Assembly: GCA_963812675.1 (NCBI GenBank)
Contig: CAWEWR010000027.1
Span: 124,001 to 188,000, forward strand
Length of the DNA stretch: 64,000 nt
Reading direction: 5' to 3'
Source: AP-15 sp963812675
GTDB lineage: Bacteria > Pseudomonadota > Alphaproteobacteria > ATCC43930 > CGMCC-115725
Part shown: positions 7,404 through 16,057 of the stretch, one piece after another
Numbering within the stretch: position 1 is the first letter of the stretch
How the letters are laid out: every line of letters starts with the position of its first letter
Notes under the pieces: generated by a model
Seen by the model: only the letters and a program-made list of their open reading frames with translations
Database searches by the model: none
What the model was told of the DNA's origin: nothing
Program-made: the position numbers and the translations under genes

Positions 7404-7514
7404 ACCGTCTCCTCGATACGTCAGAAATTCGCGCTCTTGATTTCAAAGCGGAAATTCGACGATCCGGGATTCGCTCGGTTCCAGCGACTATCGGCACCAA
7501 TCGGTCGATATTCA
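7404..7514. repeat. Diverged 110-bp repeat, copy 2
   Basis: Counterpart of 6638-6749. Shared blocks include ACCGTCTC, GTCAGAAATT.GCGCTCTTG and GACTATCGGCA. On the minus strand both copies can be read as IDRL.PIV and, further on, KSRA.ISD, in parallel frames. A former coding sequence is therefore possible, but no family is recognised. Confidence 0.75.
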
Positions 7515-7642
7515 ACGTCCCCAGCATCCGGCCGGCCTGGCCGGCACCCACTCCCTGCGCCGTCAGAACGACCTTTTGGGCAATGATAGAGGTCAAAAGG
7601 GCGATGAGATGCTTCACGAGGTCCTGAGAAAAGTCTTTCTGC

Positions 7643-8037
7643 TTACCCGGCTTGTTGAGCAGTCCCCTCTTCTTCGGTGAGACTCTCCGCGAAAATAAAG
7701 ATGTTTCGAAAGGGATCACAGATGTGAAATTCTTTGAAACCCCAGGCTGCGCCTTGACCTTAGACGAAGCAATCACATTGACTGCCAGATACTCCTGGTA
7801 CAACGCCTCGATATTACTCACTCTGATCCAGAAGGCCCCATGCCATGTCGGAGGCTCATTGGAGGGGTGGAGATGAAGCTGCGCCCCATCTCGTTCAACG
7901 ATCATAAACCCCTCCTCCAGATGTGTGCAGGCAAAGTCAATTCGCTCATAAAAGGCTCGGGTTTGCTCAACATTTCCCACGGGGATGCGAGGAACGATTG
8001 CGTGAACGATTGGCTTGCTCGTTGGTGTGGCAGACAT
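7643..8037 (-). pseudogene. VOC family protein with a frameshift
   Basis: The start MSATPTSKPIVHAIVPRIPVGN and the VOC body (TRAFYERIDFACTHLEEGFMIVERDGAQLHLH) are intact up to KVKAQP. At about 7748 one base is missing. The other frame carries the expected end GFKEFHICDPFRNIFIFAES, closing at 7643. The protein resembles bleomycin-resistance-type VOC proteins. Without the repair the frame runs into repeat copy 2 and ends in unrelated residues. Confidence 0.8.
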
Positions 8038-8164
8038 GTGGTGCGGTTCCTTTCTTATCTGCAAAAAGACAGAGGCGAGTTACAGCATGTCCGCAGAGCA
8101 AAGGAACTCGACAAGACAGTTTGTCTGTCTTCGCGTGCCGAGCTTCCACCTCTCTCCGCCAAAT

Positions 8165-8242
8165 CGATGCCTTGACATCCAGACCCTCGATCAGCTCTTG
8201 CCCCGGAACTGGAAAACGCCAACCGCCAAGCTTGCAGCTTGA
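8165..8242 (+). pseudogene. IS66-type transposase C-terminal scrap
   Basis: The last 25 codons before a stop read CLDIQTLDQLLPRNWKTP then TAKLAA. IS66 transposases commonly end in LDELLPWNWKP..A.LAA. Nothing upstream continues the match. It sits in the 364-base stretch between the broken VOC gene and the end of guaA, which otherwise holds no gene. Confidence 0.5.
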
Positions 8243-8401
8243 CACAAGATTCCAACCACTGCGGCGTGTCTCGCTCGGCCGCGGTCTTCACAGATGGATA
8301 CGAATAGACTGGCCTCATCCGATTTCTATCGACTGCCTTTGGCGGCGTGCGATTCACTTTGGTGTCCGGTTCTATCCCATCCTACTCGGCAGCATTTCCC
8401 G

Positions 8402-9961
8402 TCACTCCCACTCGATCGTGCCTGGCGGCTTGGAGGTGATGTCGTAGACGACGCGGTTGATGCCGCGAACTTCGTTGATGATGCGGGTTGCGGTGCGGCC
8501 GAGAAATTCGTGCGGGAACGGGAAGTAGTCGGCCGTCATCCCGTCGGTCGAGGTCACTGCGCGCAAGGCGCAGACGAAATCGTAGGACCGGCTGTCGCCC
8601 ATCACGCCGACGCTCTTGACCGGCAGCAATACGGCGAAAGCCTGCCAGATCGCGCTGTAGAGGCCGGCGTTGCGGATCTCCTCCAGGAAGACCGCGTCGG
8701 CTTTGCGCAGGATGTCGAGCTTTGCGCGGGTGACCTCGCCGGGGATGCGGATCGCCAGACCCGGGCCGGGGAACGGGTGGCGCTCGACAAACCCGTCGGG
8801 CAGGCCGAGCTCGCGGCCCAATTCGCGCACCTCGTCCTTGAACAGTTCGCGCAGGGGCTCGACGAGCTGCAATTTCATGCGGGCCGGCAGGCCGCCGACA
8901 TTGTGATGCGATTTGATCGTAACGGAAGGACCGCCGCGCGGGCTCACCAACTCGATTACGTCGGGGTAGAGGGTGCCTTGCGCCAGGAACTCGACATTGC
9001 CGATCTTGTGCGCCTCTTCGTCGAAGACGTCGATGAAGGTGGCGCCGATCGTCTTGCGCTTTTCTTCCGGGTCAGTAACTCCGCCGAGCTTTTCGAGGAA
9101 AAGCCCGCTCGCATCGCAATGGATCAGCGGGATGTTGTGATGGCCGCGGAAGAGGCTGACGACCTCCTCCGCCTCGCCCGCCCGCAACAGGCCGGTATCG
9201 ACAAAGATGCAGGTCAGCTGGTCGCCGATCGCCTCGTGCAGCAGCGCCGCCGCGACCGCGGAATCGACCCCGCCGGATAGGCCGCACACGACGTGACCCC
9301 GTCCCACCTGACTGCGGATCTTGTCGATCGCGTGGCTGCGGAACAGCGCCATCGTCCAGTCGCCGCGGCAGCCCGCTACGTTGTGTGTGAAGTTGCGCAG
9401 CAGCTGGGCGCCTTGCGGCGTGTGCACGACCTCGGGATGAAACAGCACGCCGTAAAAACGGCGGCTGTCGTCGGCGATCGCCGCATAGGGCGCCCCTTCG
9501 CTCGATGCTACCGTGCGAAAGCCGGACGGCAGGGCGTCGACCCGGTCACCGTGGCTCATCCACACCTGCTGACGCCCGCCCCCTTGGGCCCTTGGGGGCC
9601 ATAGGCCGTCGAACAGCCGACATTCATCGAGGACATCGACCCAGGCCCGGCCGAATTCCTGATGCTCGCTCAACGTAACGCGGCCGCCGAGCTGGGCGCA
9701 CATCGTCTGCATGCCATAGCAGATCCCCAGCAGCGGCACGCCGAGCCGGAAGACGATCTCGGGCGCGCGCGGCGAGGCTGCCTCGGTCAGCGAGGCGGGC
9801 CCGCCCGACAGGATGATCGCGCATGGGGCAAAATCGCGGACCCGGTCTTCGGAGATCGTAAATGGCTGGATCTCGCAGTAGACCCCGCTCTCGCGCACGC
9901 GACGCGCGATCAGCTGCGTGACTTGGCTGCCGAAATCGAGGATCAGGATGCGGTCGGACAT
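8402..9961 (-). CDS. guaA: GMP synthase (glutamine-hydrolysing)
   Basis: 519 residues; converts XMP to GMP with ATP and glutamine in the cytosol. The class I amidotransferase domain has the nucleophile motif GICYGMQ and the His-Glu pair in FHPEV. The ATP-pyrophosphatase P-loop is GLSGGVDSAV. The C-terminal dimerisation domain ends TSKPPGTIEWE. The ATG at 9961 (MSDRILILDFGSQ) is the family start, and the gene overlaps the upstream methylase gene by 19 bases. Its 3' end is the site duplicated five times downstream, and it is a documented island insertion hotspot in other bacteria. Confidence 0.98.
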   Translation of the reverse strand: MSDRILILDFGSQVTQLIARRVRESGVYCEIQPFTISEDRVRDFAPCAIILSGGPASLTEAASPRAPEIVFRLGVPLLGICYGMQTMCAQLGGRVTLSEHQEFGRAWVDVLDECRLFDGLWPPRAQGGGRQQVWMSHGDRVDALPSGFRTVASSEGAPYAAIADDSRRFYGVLFHPEVVHTPQGAQLLRNFTHNVAGCRGDWTMALFRSHAIDKIRSQVGRGHVVCGLSGGVDSAVAAALLHEAIGDQLTCIFVDTGLLRAGEAEEVVSLFRGHHNIPLIHCDASGLFLEKLGGVTDPEEKRKTIGATFIDVFDEEAHKIGNVEFLAQGTLYPDVIELVSPRGGPSVTIKSHHNVGGLPARMKLQLVEPLRELFKDEVRELGRELGLPDGFVERHPFPGPGLAIRIPGEVTRAKLDILRKADAVFLEEIRNAGLYSAIWQAFAVLLPVKSVGVMGDSRSYDFVCALRAVTSTDGMTADYFPFPHEFLGRTATRIINEVRGINRVVYDITSKPPGTIEWE

Positions 9962-11283
9962 GGGTGGCGCTCGAAAATTGCGACAAAAAAGCCGTCGGTG
10001 CCGTGCCTTGCCGGCGTCAGGCGCAGATAATCTTCCCCAACCGGCGAGGCGCCGCCTATCGTCTCCCCCCAAACGCGCGCCATCGGCAGCAGCGAAAAAT
10101 CGGGCGTGGCCGCAAGAAACGCCTCGGCCTGCACTTCGTCCTCCTCGCGCAGTAGCGAGCAGGTGGCGTAGATCAGGCGTCCGCCGGGGCGGACGAGGCG
10201 CGCGGCGCTGCGCAGGATCAGCTGCTGACGCTCGACGAGCTCGGCCAAATCCTCGGGGCGCATCCGCCATTTGGCATCGGGGTTGCGGCGCCAAGTGCCG
10301 GTGCCGAGGCAGGGGACATCAGCGAAGACCCGGTCGAAGCCGGCTTTGTGATGCTTTACCCATTTGTCGCGCTCGCCGCTCAAAGCGCGGCGCTCGACAT
10401 TGGTGACGCCGGCACGCCGCAGCCGGCGCGCTGCGCGATCGAGGCGGTGCTGCGACACCTCGCAGGCGACGAGCTTGCCGCGATTGACCATGCCCGCCGC
10501 CAGTGCCAAGGTCTTGCCACCCGCCCCGGCACAGAAGTCGACGACCCGCATCCCGGGTCTCGCATCGGCGAGAAGCGCGGCGATCTGTGAGCTTTCGTCC
10601 TGCACCTCGACGAGGCCCTGCTTGAAGGCGGCAAGGTTGCCGAGCGGCACCCGTTCGCGCAGCCGTAGGCCGAGCCGCGACAAAGGTGTCGGCTCCGCGG
10701 CTACGTCCTCTGCAGCGAGCGCCCGTCGCGCGGTCTCACGGTCGGCTTTGAGCAGATTGACCCGCAAATCAGTCGGGGCCGGCCCGTTGAGGGCCGCCAT
10801 CTCGCGTTCCAACCCTCGGCCGAAAACCCGATCCAGATGAGGCTCGAGCCAATCGGGGAGATCGTTGGCCACTGCCTGCGGCATCTCCGGATGCCGCAGG
10901 GTCCGGGTCGAAAGATCGCAGACAAACCGTTCTTCGGTGTGACTCAGCCGAGCCGGACGAAAATGGTCGCCGTCGCAGCATGCGAGGATCGCATCAGGGC
11001 GCCATCCCTCGACCAGGGCCAAACTGGCTAAGACGCGGCTGCGGGCTTCGGTCGCAACCCCATGTTTGGCGATCCACCAGTCGAGCGCCGCTCTATGCCG
11101 CAGCACAGCATAAACATGGCCGGCGATCTGCGCCCGGTCCTTCGAGCCGATGTAGCGCCGCCGACGGAAATAATCGGCTGCGATGTCGTCGGCCGGGCGA
11201 TCTCCCGCGTTGATAGCAGCGAGAATATCGATCGCGGCGGCGACCTGCGCTCCCGGGGTCAATCTGTTGCCCCTCTCCCGCAC
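9943..11283 (-). CDS. RsmB/NOP-type rRNA (cytosine-5) methyltransferase
   Basis: 446 residues. An N-terminal NusB-like helical domain (about 1-140) precedes the methylase. The AdoMet loop is VVDFCAGAGGKTLALAA, motif IV is FADVPCLGTGTWRRNPD and the catalytic Cys is in YATCSLLREEDE. The family methylates C5 of cytosine in 16S rRNA using S-adenosylmethionine. It lies between guaB and guaA on the same strand, an arrangement also seen in other alphaproteobacteria. The start is not firmly fixed: the first codons (MRERGNRLTPG) look plausible but no strong ribosome site is visible. Confidence 0.92.
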   Translation of the reverse strand: MRERGNRLTPGAQVAAAIDILAAINAGDRPADDIAADYFRRRRYIGSKDRAQIAGHVYAVLRHRAALDWWIAKHGVATEARSRVLASLALVEGWRPDAILACCDGDHFRPARLSHTEERFVCDLSTRTLRHPEMPQAVANDLPDWLEPHLDRVFGRGLEREMAALNGPAPTDLRVNLLKADRETARRALAAEDVAAEPTPLSRLGLRLRERVPLGNLAAFKQGLVEVQDESSQIAALLADARPGMRVVDFCAGAGGKTLALAAGMVNRGKLVACEVSQHRLDRAARRLRRAGVTNVERRALSGERDKWVKHHKAGFDRVFADVPCLGTGTWRRNPDAKWRMRPEDLAELVERQQLILRSAARLVRPGGRLIYATCSLLREEDEVQAEAFLAATPDFSLLPMARVWGETIGGASPVGEDYLRLTPARHGTDGFFVAIFERHPCPTAS

Positions 11284-11364
11284 CGCGCAGGGCTGTCCGG
11301 GGAACTGAACTCGATTGCACGGCTGGCATCGCGCTCAACCCAAATAAAATTCCATCCGGACAAG

Positions 11365-11690
11365 AGTCCCTCTCCGCCCTTCAGGGGGGAGAGGGAGGGG
11401 CCCGACCCGCAGGGTTGGGAGGGTGAGGTGGGCGGCGCCACAAACCGGCTCGTCGGCCCCCCTCACCCTTCCCTCTCCCCCCGGCCCGCGGGGGGAGAGG
11501 GTAAAGGACGCGTCGTCAAAGCCACGCTTCGGCGGCAAATCTTCGAATAGCCGGTCCTTACACTTTCCCCGGACAGCCTTGCGCGCCGCGGGAGAGGGTG
11601 CCGAGCGGAGCGAGGCGGGTGAGGGCCCTCACCCTCCCAGCCCTTCGGGCCGGGCCCCTCCCTCTCCCGCGGTGCGGGAGAGGGGCTCAC
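11365..11690. repeat. Cluster of palindromic CCCTC/GAGGG intergenic repeats
   Basis: Three hairpin units: CCCTCTCCGCCCTTCAGGGGGGAGAGGG near 11369, TCCCTCTCCCCCCGGCCCGCGGGGGGAGAGGG near 11470, and a composite that ends TCTCCCGCGGTGCGGGAGAGGGG near 11667. They alternate with GGGTGAGG/CCTCACCC arms. No gene lies in 11284-11713. Similar units occur at 24648-24783 and 22496-22525. These are common dispersed repeats of alphaproteobacteria and probably also end transcription of guaB. Confidence 0.85.
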
Positions 11691-11713
11691 TCGCGGCGGG
11701 TCGGGAGATCTGT

Positions 11714-13177
11714 TCAACGGTCCTGCGGGTAGTTGGGGGCTTCGCGAGTGACGGCGACGTCGTGCACATGACTTTCGCGCAACCCCGCTCCGGTGATACG
11801 CACGAAGGCGCAGTTTTTCTGCATCTCGCGGATCGTGCGGTTGCCGGTGTAGCCCATCGCCGCCCGCAATCCGCCGATCAGCTGGTGGACGATGTTGCCG
11901 ACCGGTCCCTTGTGCGGCACCCGCCCTTCGACACCCTCCGGCACGAGCTTCAACGTACTCGTCACCTCCTGCTGGAAGTACCGGTCGGCGGAGCCGCGCG
12001 CCATCGCCCCGATCGAGCCCATCCCGCGGTAATATTTGTAGCTGCGGCCCTGATAGAGAAAGACCTCGCCCGGGCTCTCGTCGGTACCGGCGAACAATGA
12101 GCCGAGCATCGCGCAATCCGCCCCGGCGGCGATCGCCTTCGCGAGGTCGCCGGAAAATTTGATGCCGCCGTCCGAAATCACCGGGACCCCGGTCTTGCGG
12201 CATTCCGCGACCGTATCGACGATCGCGGTAAATTGCGGGACACCGACGCCCGCGACCATGCGGGTCGTGCAGATCGAACCCGGACCGATGCCGACCTTGA
12301 TCGCGTCCGCCCCCGCCTCGACCAAGGCCCGCGCGCCTTCCGCCGTGGCGACATTGCCGGCGATGACCTGCGTATAGTTCGACAGCCGGCGAACGTCGCG
12401 CAACGTGCGCAATACCCGGTCTGAATGACCGTGCGCAGTGTCGACGACCAAGACGTCGAGACCGGCGGCGAACAGCGCTTCGGCACGCTCGATGCCTTCG
12501 CTGCCGGTACCTGTCGCCGCAGCCACGCGGAGACGGCCATGCTCGTCCTTGCAGGCCGTCGGATAGCGCTGCGCCTTCTCGATGTCCTTGACGGTTATCA
12601 GACCGACACATCGATAGAGTTCGTCGACGACGAGCAGCTTTTCGATGCGATGCTGGTGCAACAGTCGTTTTGCATCTTCGCGCGCGACATTCTCGCGCAC
12701 TGTGACAAGCCCGTCCCTGGTCATCAGCTCGGCGACGGGCTGGCGCGGGTCGTCGGCGAATCGCACGTCGCGGTTGGTCAGAATGCCGGCAAGACGACCG
12801 GACCCACGCTCGACGACCGGGATGCCGGAGATCTTATGGTCGGCCATCAGCCGCAACGCGTCGGCCAAGGTCTCGTCGGGGTGGATCGTGACCGGGTTCA
12901 CGACCATACCGGCCTCGAATTTCTTGACCTTGCGGACTTCGTCGGCCTGTTGATCGACGCCCATGTTGCGGTGGATGACGCCAATTCCGCCGGTTTGCGC
13001 CATTGCGATCGCAAGCGCGCTTTCGGTCACCGTATCCATCGCCGCCGACACCAGCGGGATGCCGAGCTCGATCTCGCGGGTGAGGCGGGTCCGAGTATCC
13101 GTCTCCCCGGGCATGATCTCGGACGCCGCCGGGACGAGCATCACGTCGTCAAAGGTCAGAGCTTGCCGAATTTCCAT
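11714..13177 (-). CDS. guaB: Inosine-5'-monophosphate dehydrogenase
   Basis: 487 residues, full length. It oxidises IMP to XMP with NAD, the step before GuaA. The start MEIRQALTFDDVMLVPAASEIMP is canonical. Two CBS domains lie at about 95-205 (LMADHKISGIPVVE, LLVVDELYRCVGLITVKDI). The catalytic loop cysteine is in GIGPGSICTTRMVAGVG, the phosphate loop is ISDGGIKFSGD and the flap follows GMGSIGAM. The gene is separated from the methylase and guaA by a repeat cluster, so the two purine genes may be transcribed separately. Confidence 0.98.
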   Translation of the reverse strand: MEIRQALTFDDVMLVPAASEIMPGETDTRTRLTREIELGIPLVSAAMDTVTESALAIAMAQTGGIGVIHRNMGVDQQADEVRKVKKFEAGMVVNPVTIHPDETLADALRLMADHKISGIPVVERGSGRLAGILTNRDVRFADDPRQPVAELMTRDGLVTVRENVAREDAKRLLHQHRIEKLLVVDELYRCVGLITVKDIEKAQRYPTACKDEHGRLRVAAATGTGSEGIERAEALFAAGLDVLVVDTAHGHSDRVLRTLRDVRRLSNYTQVIAGNVATAEGARALVEAGADAIKVGIGPGSICTTRMVAGVGVPQFTAIVDTVAECRKTGVPVISDGGIKFSGDLAKAIAAGADCAMLGSLFAGTDESPGEVFLYQGRSYKYYRGMGSIGAMARGSADRYFQQEVTSTLKLVPEGVEGRVPHKGPVGNIVHQLIGGLRAAMGYTGNRTIREMQKNCAFVRITGAGLRESHVHDVAVTREAPNYPQDR

Positions 13178-13373
13178 CGGCGCCTCCTTTCCGATGGCGA
13201 CGCACTATACACCACCACGCCGCCGCAAGAAGAAATAGGCGCCGGCCCGTCCGGCCCGCGCCTATCACGAAGATGGTCATCCCGCCCCTTCTCGGCGAGA
13301 CGCAAGAGAGCCGATTATGGTGTAGGGCTCGAGAGCCCGCGTCTGCGGCTAACGCGGGCGCCCCGAAATGCGG

Positions 13374-14147
13374 CTAGGCCTTCTGCCCGACCAGCGCGAA
13401 CATCGCGCCCTGCGGGTCCTTGCCCTGGATGATCCAGCTGCCGCCCGGCACCTGCATGGGGCCGTTGAGAATCTGGCCCCCACCGGACTTCACGCGGTCG
13501 ACTGCCGCGTCGATATCGGCGACGTTGATATAGTAGAGCCAGTTGGGGACCGGCACCATCGGCGGCTTGTTCATCATCCCGCCGACCCCTTGCCCGCCGA
13601 CCGAGAAGATCTGGTACGTGCCCATTGCACCCATATCCATAGCGTCGGCCTTCTGCCAGCCGAACAGCTCGCTATAGAAGGCGAAGGCCTTCTGCCAGTC
13701 GGCGGCCGACAGCTCGTGCCAGCCGACGCGGCCCGGCGCATTGGGCTCGGGAAGCGGCGCGTCGCAAGTATTCGGGGAGTGGAACAGCGCGAACACCGCA
13801 CTTTGCGGATCGGCAACGACCGAAAAACGGCCGACATTTGGAATGTCCGTTGGCGGAACATGCACGGCGCCGCCGAGGCGCTTGATCCGTTCGGCGGTGG
13901 CGTCAACGTCATCCACCGCGACATACCCGATCCAGCTCGGCGGCGCGCCCATTTTTCGGGCGTCCTCCGGCTGCGCCATCAGCCCGCCGACCGGCGTCTC
14001 TCCGGTGGTGAACATCGTGTAGGCCATGCCGGGCACCGATGCGTCCTGGGTGCCCCAGCCGACCACTTTGGTATAGAATGCCTTCGCCGCCTCCGTATCG
14101 CTCGCCATCAGCTCGTACCAAACAAAACGGCCCCGTTGATCAGCCAT
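13374..14147 (-). CDS. Two-domain VOC protein (CFP30B-like)
   Basis: 257 residues made of two similar VOC modules. Module one is GRFVWYELMASDTEAAKAFYTKVVGW and module two is GRVGWHELSAADWQKAFAFYSELFGW. Each ends with a WI.YV.V.D or WLYYINVADID strand. This layout is that of the mycobacterial CFP30B-like glyoxalase-fold proteins; hydroxylase or glyoxalase functions have been suggested for the family but the substrate is unknown. It is monocistronic, with clear space on both sides. Confidence 0.88.
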   Translation of the reverse strand: MADQRGRFVWYELMASDTEAAKAFYTKVVGWGTQDASVPGMAYTMFTTGETPVGGLMAQPEDARKMGAPPSWIGYVAVDDVDATAERIKRLGGAVHVPPTDIPNVGRFSVVADPQSAVFALFHSPNTCDAPLPEPNAPGRVGWHELSAADWQKAFAFYSELFGWQKADAMDMGAMGTYQIFSVGGQGVGGMMNKPPMVPVPNWLYYINVADIDAAVDRVKSGGGQILNGPMQVPGGSWIIQGKDPQGAMFALVGQKA

Positions 14148-14309
14148 GTCTGCGTCTCCAATAGAAGTTGTTTCGAACTAAAATGCAGCCTTCCCGTCGA
14201 GTTAGGTTGATATCAACACTTTTAGCGGCTCGTCAACGATTATCGGTTCTTTTCATTGACCCCAGGACAATGGCTCGCGAACTCAGATTCGGATCGCCAT
14301 TTTCGCAAG

Positions 14310-14498
14310 ATGAAGGTAAGGGAGGTTTTGCGGTTGCTCTATGACGACGGCTGGTATCTGGTCGCCACCAAGGGAAGTCATCGTCAATTCAAGCATCCGA
14401 CGAAATCTGGCCGGGTCACGGTTGCCGGCAAGCCCGGCGATAATCTAGCCGCCGGAACTCTCGGCAGCATTCTGAAACAGGCCGGTCTCAAGCAGTGA
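14310..14498 (+). CDS. hicA: HicA-type mRNA interferase toxin
   Basis: 62 residues from the ATG at 14310 (MKVREVLRLLYDDGWYL). The dsRBD-like fold with catalytic histidine is in KGSHRQFKHPTKSGRVTV, and the end GTLGSILKQAGL is canonical. HicA cleaves mRNA and is neutralised by HicB, encoded seven bases downstream. A longer upstream reading frame exists but its extra residues do not match the family. Confidence 0.95.
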   Translation: MKVREVLRLLYDDGWYLVATKGSHRQFKHPTKSGRVTVAGKPGDNLAAGTLGSILKQAGLKQ

Positions 14499-14505
14499 GG
14501 AACGC

Positions 14506-14718
14506 ATGCGGTATGCCGTAGTTATAGAAAAGGCCGAGAACAATTATTCAGCTTACGTACCCGATCTCCCCGGATGCATCGCTACAGGCGCGACGGTTGA
14601 GGAAGCGGAGCAACTAATCCGAGAAGCCATAGAATTGCATCTGACGGGTTTACGCGAAGACGGCCTGCCAATTCCGCAACCGTCCAGTCAGGTCGAATAT
14701 GTCGAGGTGTCAGCGTAG
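14506..14718 (+). CDS. hicB: HicB-type antitoxin
   Basis: 70 residues with the partial RNase-H-like HicB fold: YAVVIEKAENNYSAYVPDLPGCIATGATVEEAEQLIREAIELHL, then DGLPIPQPSS. GAGG lies five bases before the ATG. There is no C-terminal ribbon-helix-helix or HTH domain, as in the short HicB group. It ends 16 bases before the convergent aminotransferase stop, so the pair was probably inserted at the end of that operon. Confidence 0.95.
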   Translation: MRYAVVIEKAENNYSAYVPDLPGCIATGATVEEAEQLIREAIELHLTGLREDGLPIPQPSSQVEYVEVSA

Positions 14719-14734
14719 CGCTAGGCATCGCCAG

Positions 14735-16057
14735 TCAGCTTGAGCCGGTGCGGCCGAACAGCGCGGCGCGGGTTTGGGCGAAGTCTTCGACGGCGTCGCC
14801 GAGCTTGTCGTGGTCGGCCTCGTGGAGGGCGATTGATAGGGCGAACATGCCGCGCTTGGCGAACCAGATGCCGCGCGCGACCAGGTCGAAATAAAAGAGG
14901 TCGCGCAGCGGGGTATTCCCGCGCTCGGCATCCTCGGACGATCGGACCGGCCGGTCGGTCATGTGCACTGCGATCATCGAGCCGAGCCCGGTGAACTGCA
15001 TTGCGAGCCCGTGCCGGAGCGCCAAAGTGTTGAGCCGCTCGCGCAGGCGATCCCCCGCGGCATTGAGCGTGCGGGCGCGCTCGGGCGTGTAGATCTCGGT
15101 CAGCCCAACGAGCCCGGCATTCATCGTCAGCACATTGTTGTTGAAGGTGCCGGCGTGCTGGAACGCGTCCGACCGGCGCGGGTCGAAACGCTCCATCAGA
15201 TCGGCGCGCCCACCAAAAGCGCCAAAGCTCATGCCGCCGCCGACATATTTTCCCAATGTCGTCAAGTCGGGCAGGATGCCGTGCGCCTCCTGCAAGCCAC
15301 CTGGCGCCAGGCGCGAGGTCATCACCTCGTCGAAGATCAGCAGCGCCCCGGTTTCGCTCGCCAATCCGCGCAATCCCGCGAGAAACGATGGGTCCGCCGG
15401 TATGCAGCCGGTAGTGCCCTGCATCGGCTCGATCAGGATCGCGGCGAGCTGACTGCGATGCGGCTGCACCAGCTCTTCGACCGCCGCGAGGTCATTGTAC
15501 TTTCCGAGAAGGTAATCGAACGGTGCATTGAGCGCACTGCCACGGCCGCGAAAATAGAAAACTCCGCCGTGGTAACCTCCACTGAATACCAGAACCTTGG
15601 GTCGACCGGTGATCGCCCGCGCCGCGCTGACCGCCATCAGATTGGCCTCGGTGCCGGAATTGGTGAAGCGCACCAGCTCGATCGACGGGAACCGCGCGCA
15701 GATCGCCGCGGCAAACCGCGCTTCGAGGGCGTTATGTGCCCCGAAATTGAGCCCTTGATCGAGCGCGGCCTCGATCGCGTTGCGAATCCCAGGATGCGAA
15801 TGGCCGAAGATGCCGGCGGTGAACTCACTGAGGAAATCGACATACTCGTGCCCGTCGATGTCCCACAGTCGCGCCCCCTCGCCGCGCGACATCGTCAGCG
15901 GAAACGGATCGACATGGATCGCCGAGCGGGTGTTGCCGCCGGGCATCGCAGCGCAGGCTTCGCGATGCTGCGCAAGGCTCTTCGGGTTGCGCTCGCGGTA
16001 GAGGCCTTCGGCCTCGGCGAGCGCCGCCCCGATATCGATGTTAGCCCGGGTAGGCAC
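14735..16057 (-). CDS. Class III aminotransferase (glutamate-1-semialdehyde mutase-like)
   Basis: 440 residues from a GTG at 16057. The PLP fold is complete: MPGGNTRSAIHVDPFPL, SGTEANLMAVSAAR, YHGGVFYF, the cofactor Asp in LLIFDEVMTSR and the Schiff-base lysine in TTLGKYVGGG. It resembles the GSA aminomutase subgroup, but sequence alone does not prove the heme-pathway role. Its location behind a dioxygenase and a cupin speaks for a dedicated amino-acid or amine pathway. The start overlaps the TauD stop by 17 bases, giving translational coupling. The GTG is preferred because upstream residues only mirror the neighbouring gene. Confidence 0.9.
   Translation of the reverse strand: MPTRANIDIGAALAEAEGLYRERNPKSLAQHREACAAMPGGNTRSAIHVDPFPLTMSRGEGARLWDIDGHEYVDFLSEFTAGIFGHSHPGIRNAIEAALDQGLNFGAHNALEARFAAAICARFPSIELVRFTNSGTEANLMAVSAARAITGRPKVLVFSGGYHGGVFYFRGRGSALNAPFDYLLGKYNDLAAVEELVQPHRSQLAAILIEPMQGTTGCIPADPSFLAGLRGLASETGALLIFDEVMTSRLAPGGLQEAHGILPDLTTLGKYVGGGMSFGAFGGRADLMERFDPRRSDAFQHAGTFNNNVLTMNAGLVGLTEIYTPERARTLNAAGDRLRERLNTLALRHGLAMQFTGLGSMIAVHMTDRPVRSSEDAERGNTPLRDLFYFDLVARGIWFAKRGMFALSIALHEADHDKLGDAVEDFAQTRAALFGRTGSS

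Noticed and set aside
1484..8401. Integrase or recombinase gene for the guaA-end array
   Set aside because: I looked for tyrosine-recombinase motifs in the reading frames of this part and found none; only IS481 and IS66 scraps occur.
8294..9280. 328-codon frame antisense to guaA
   Set aside because: Shadow of guaA, with no ribosome site or family features.
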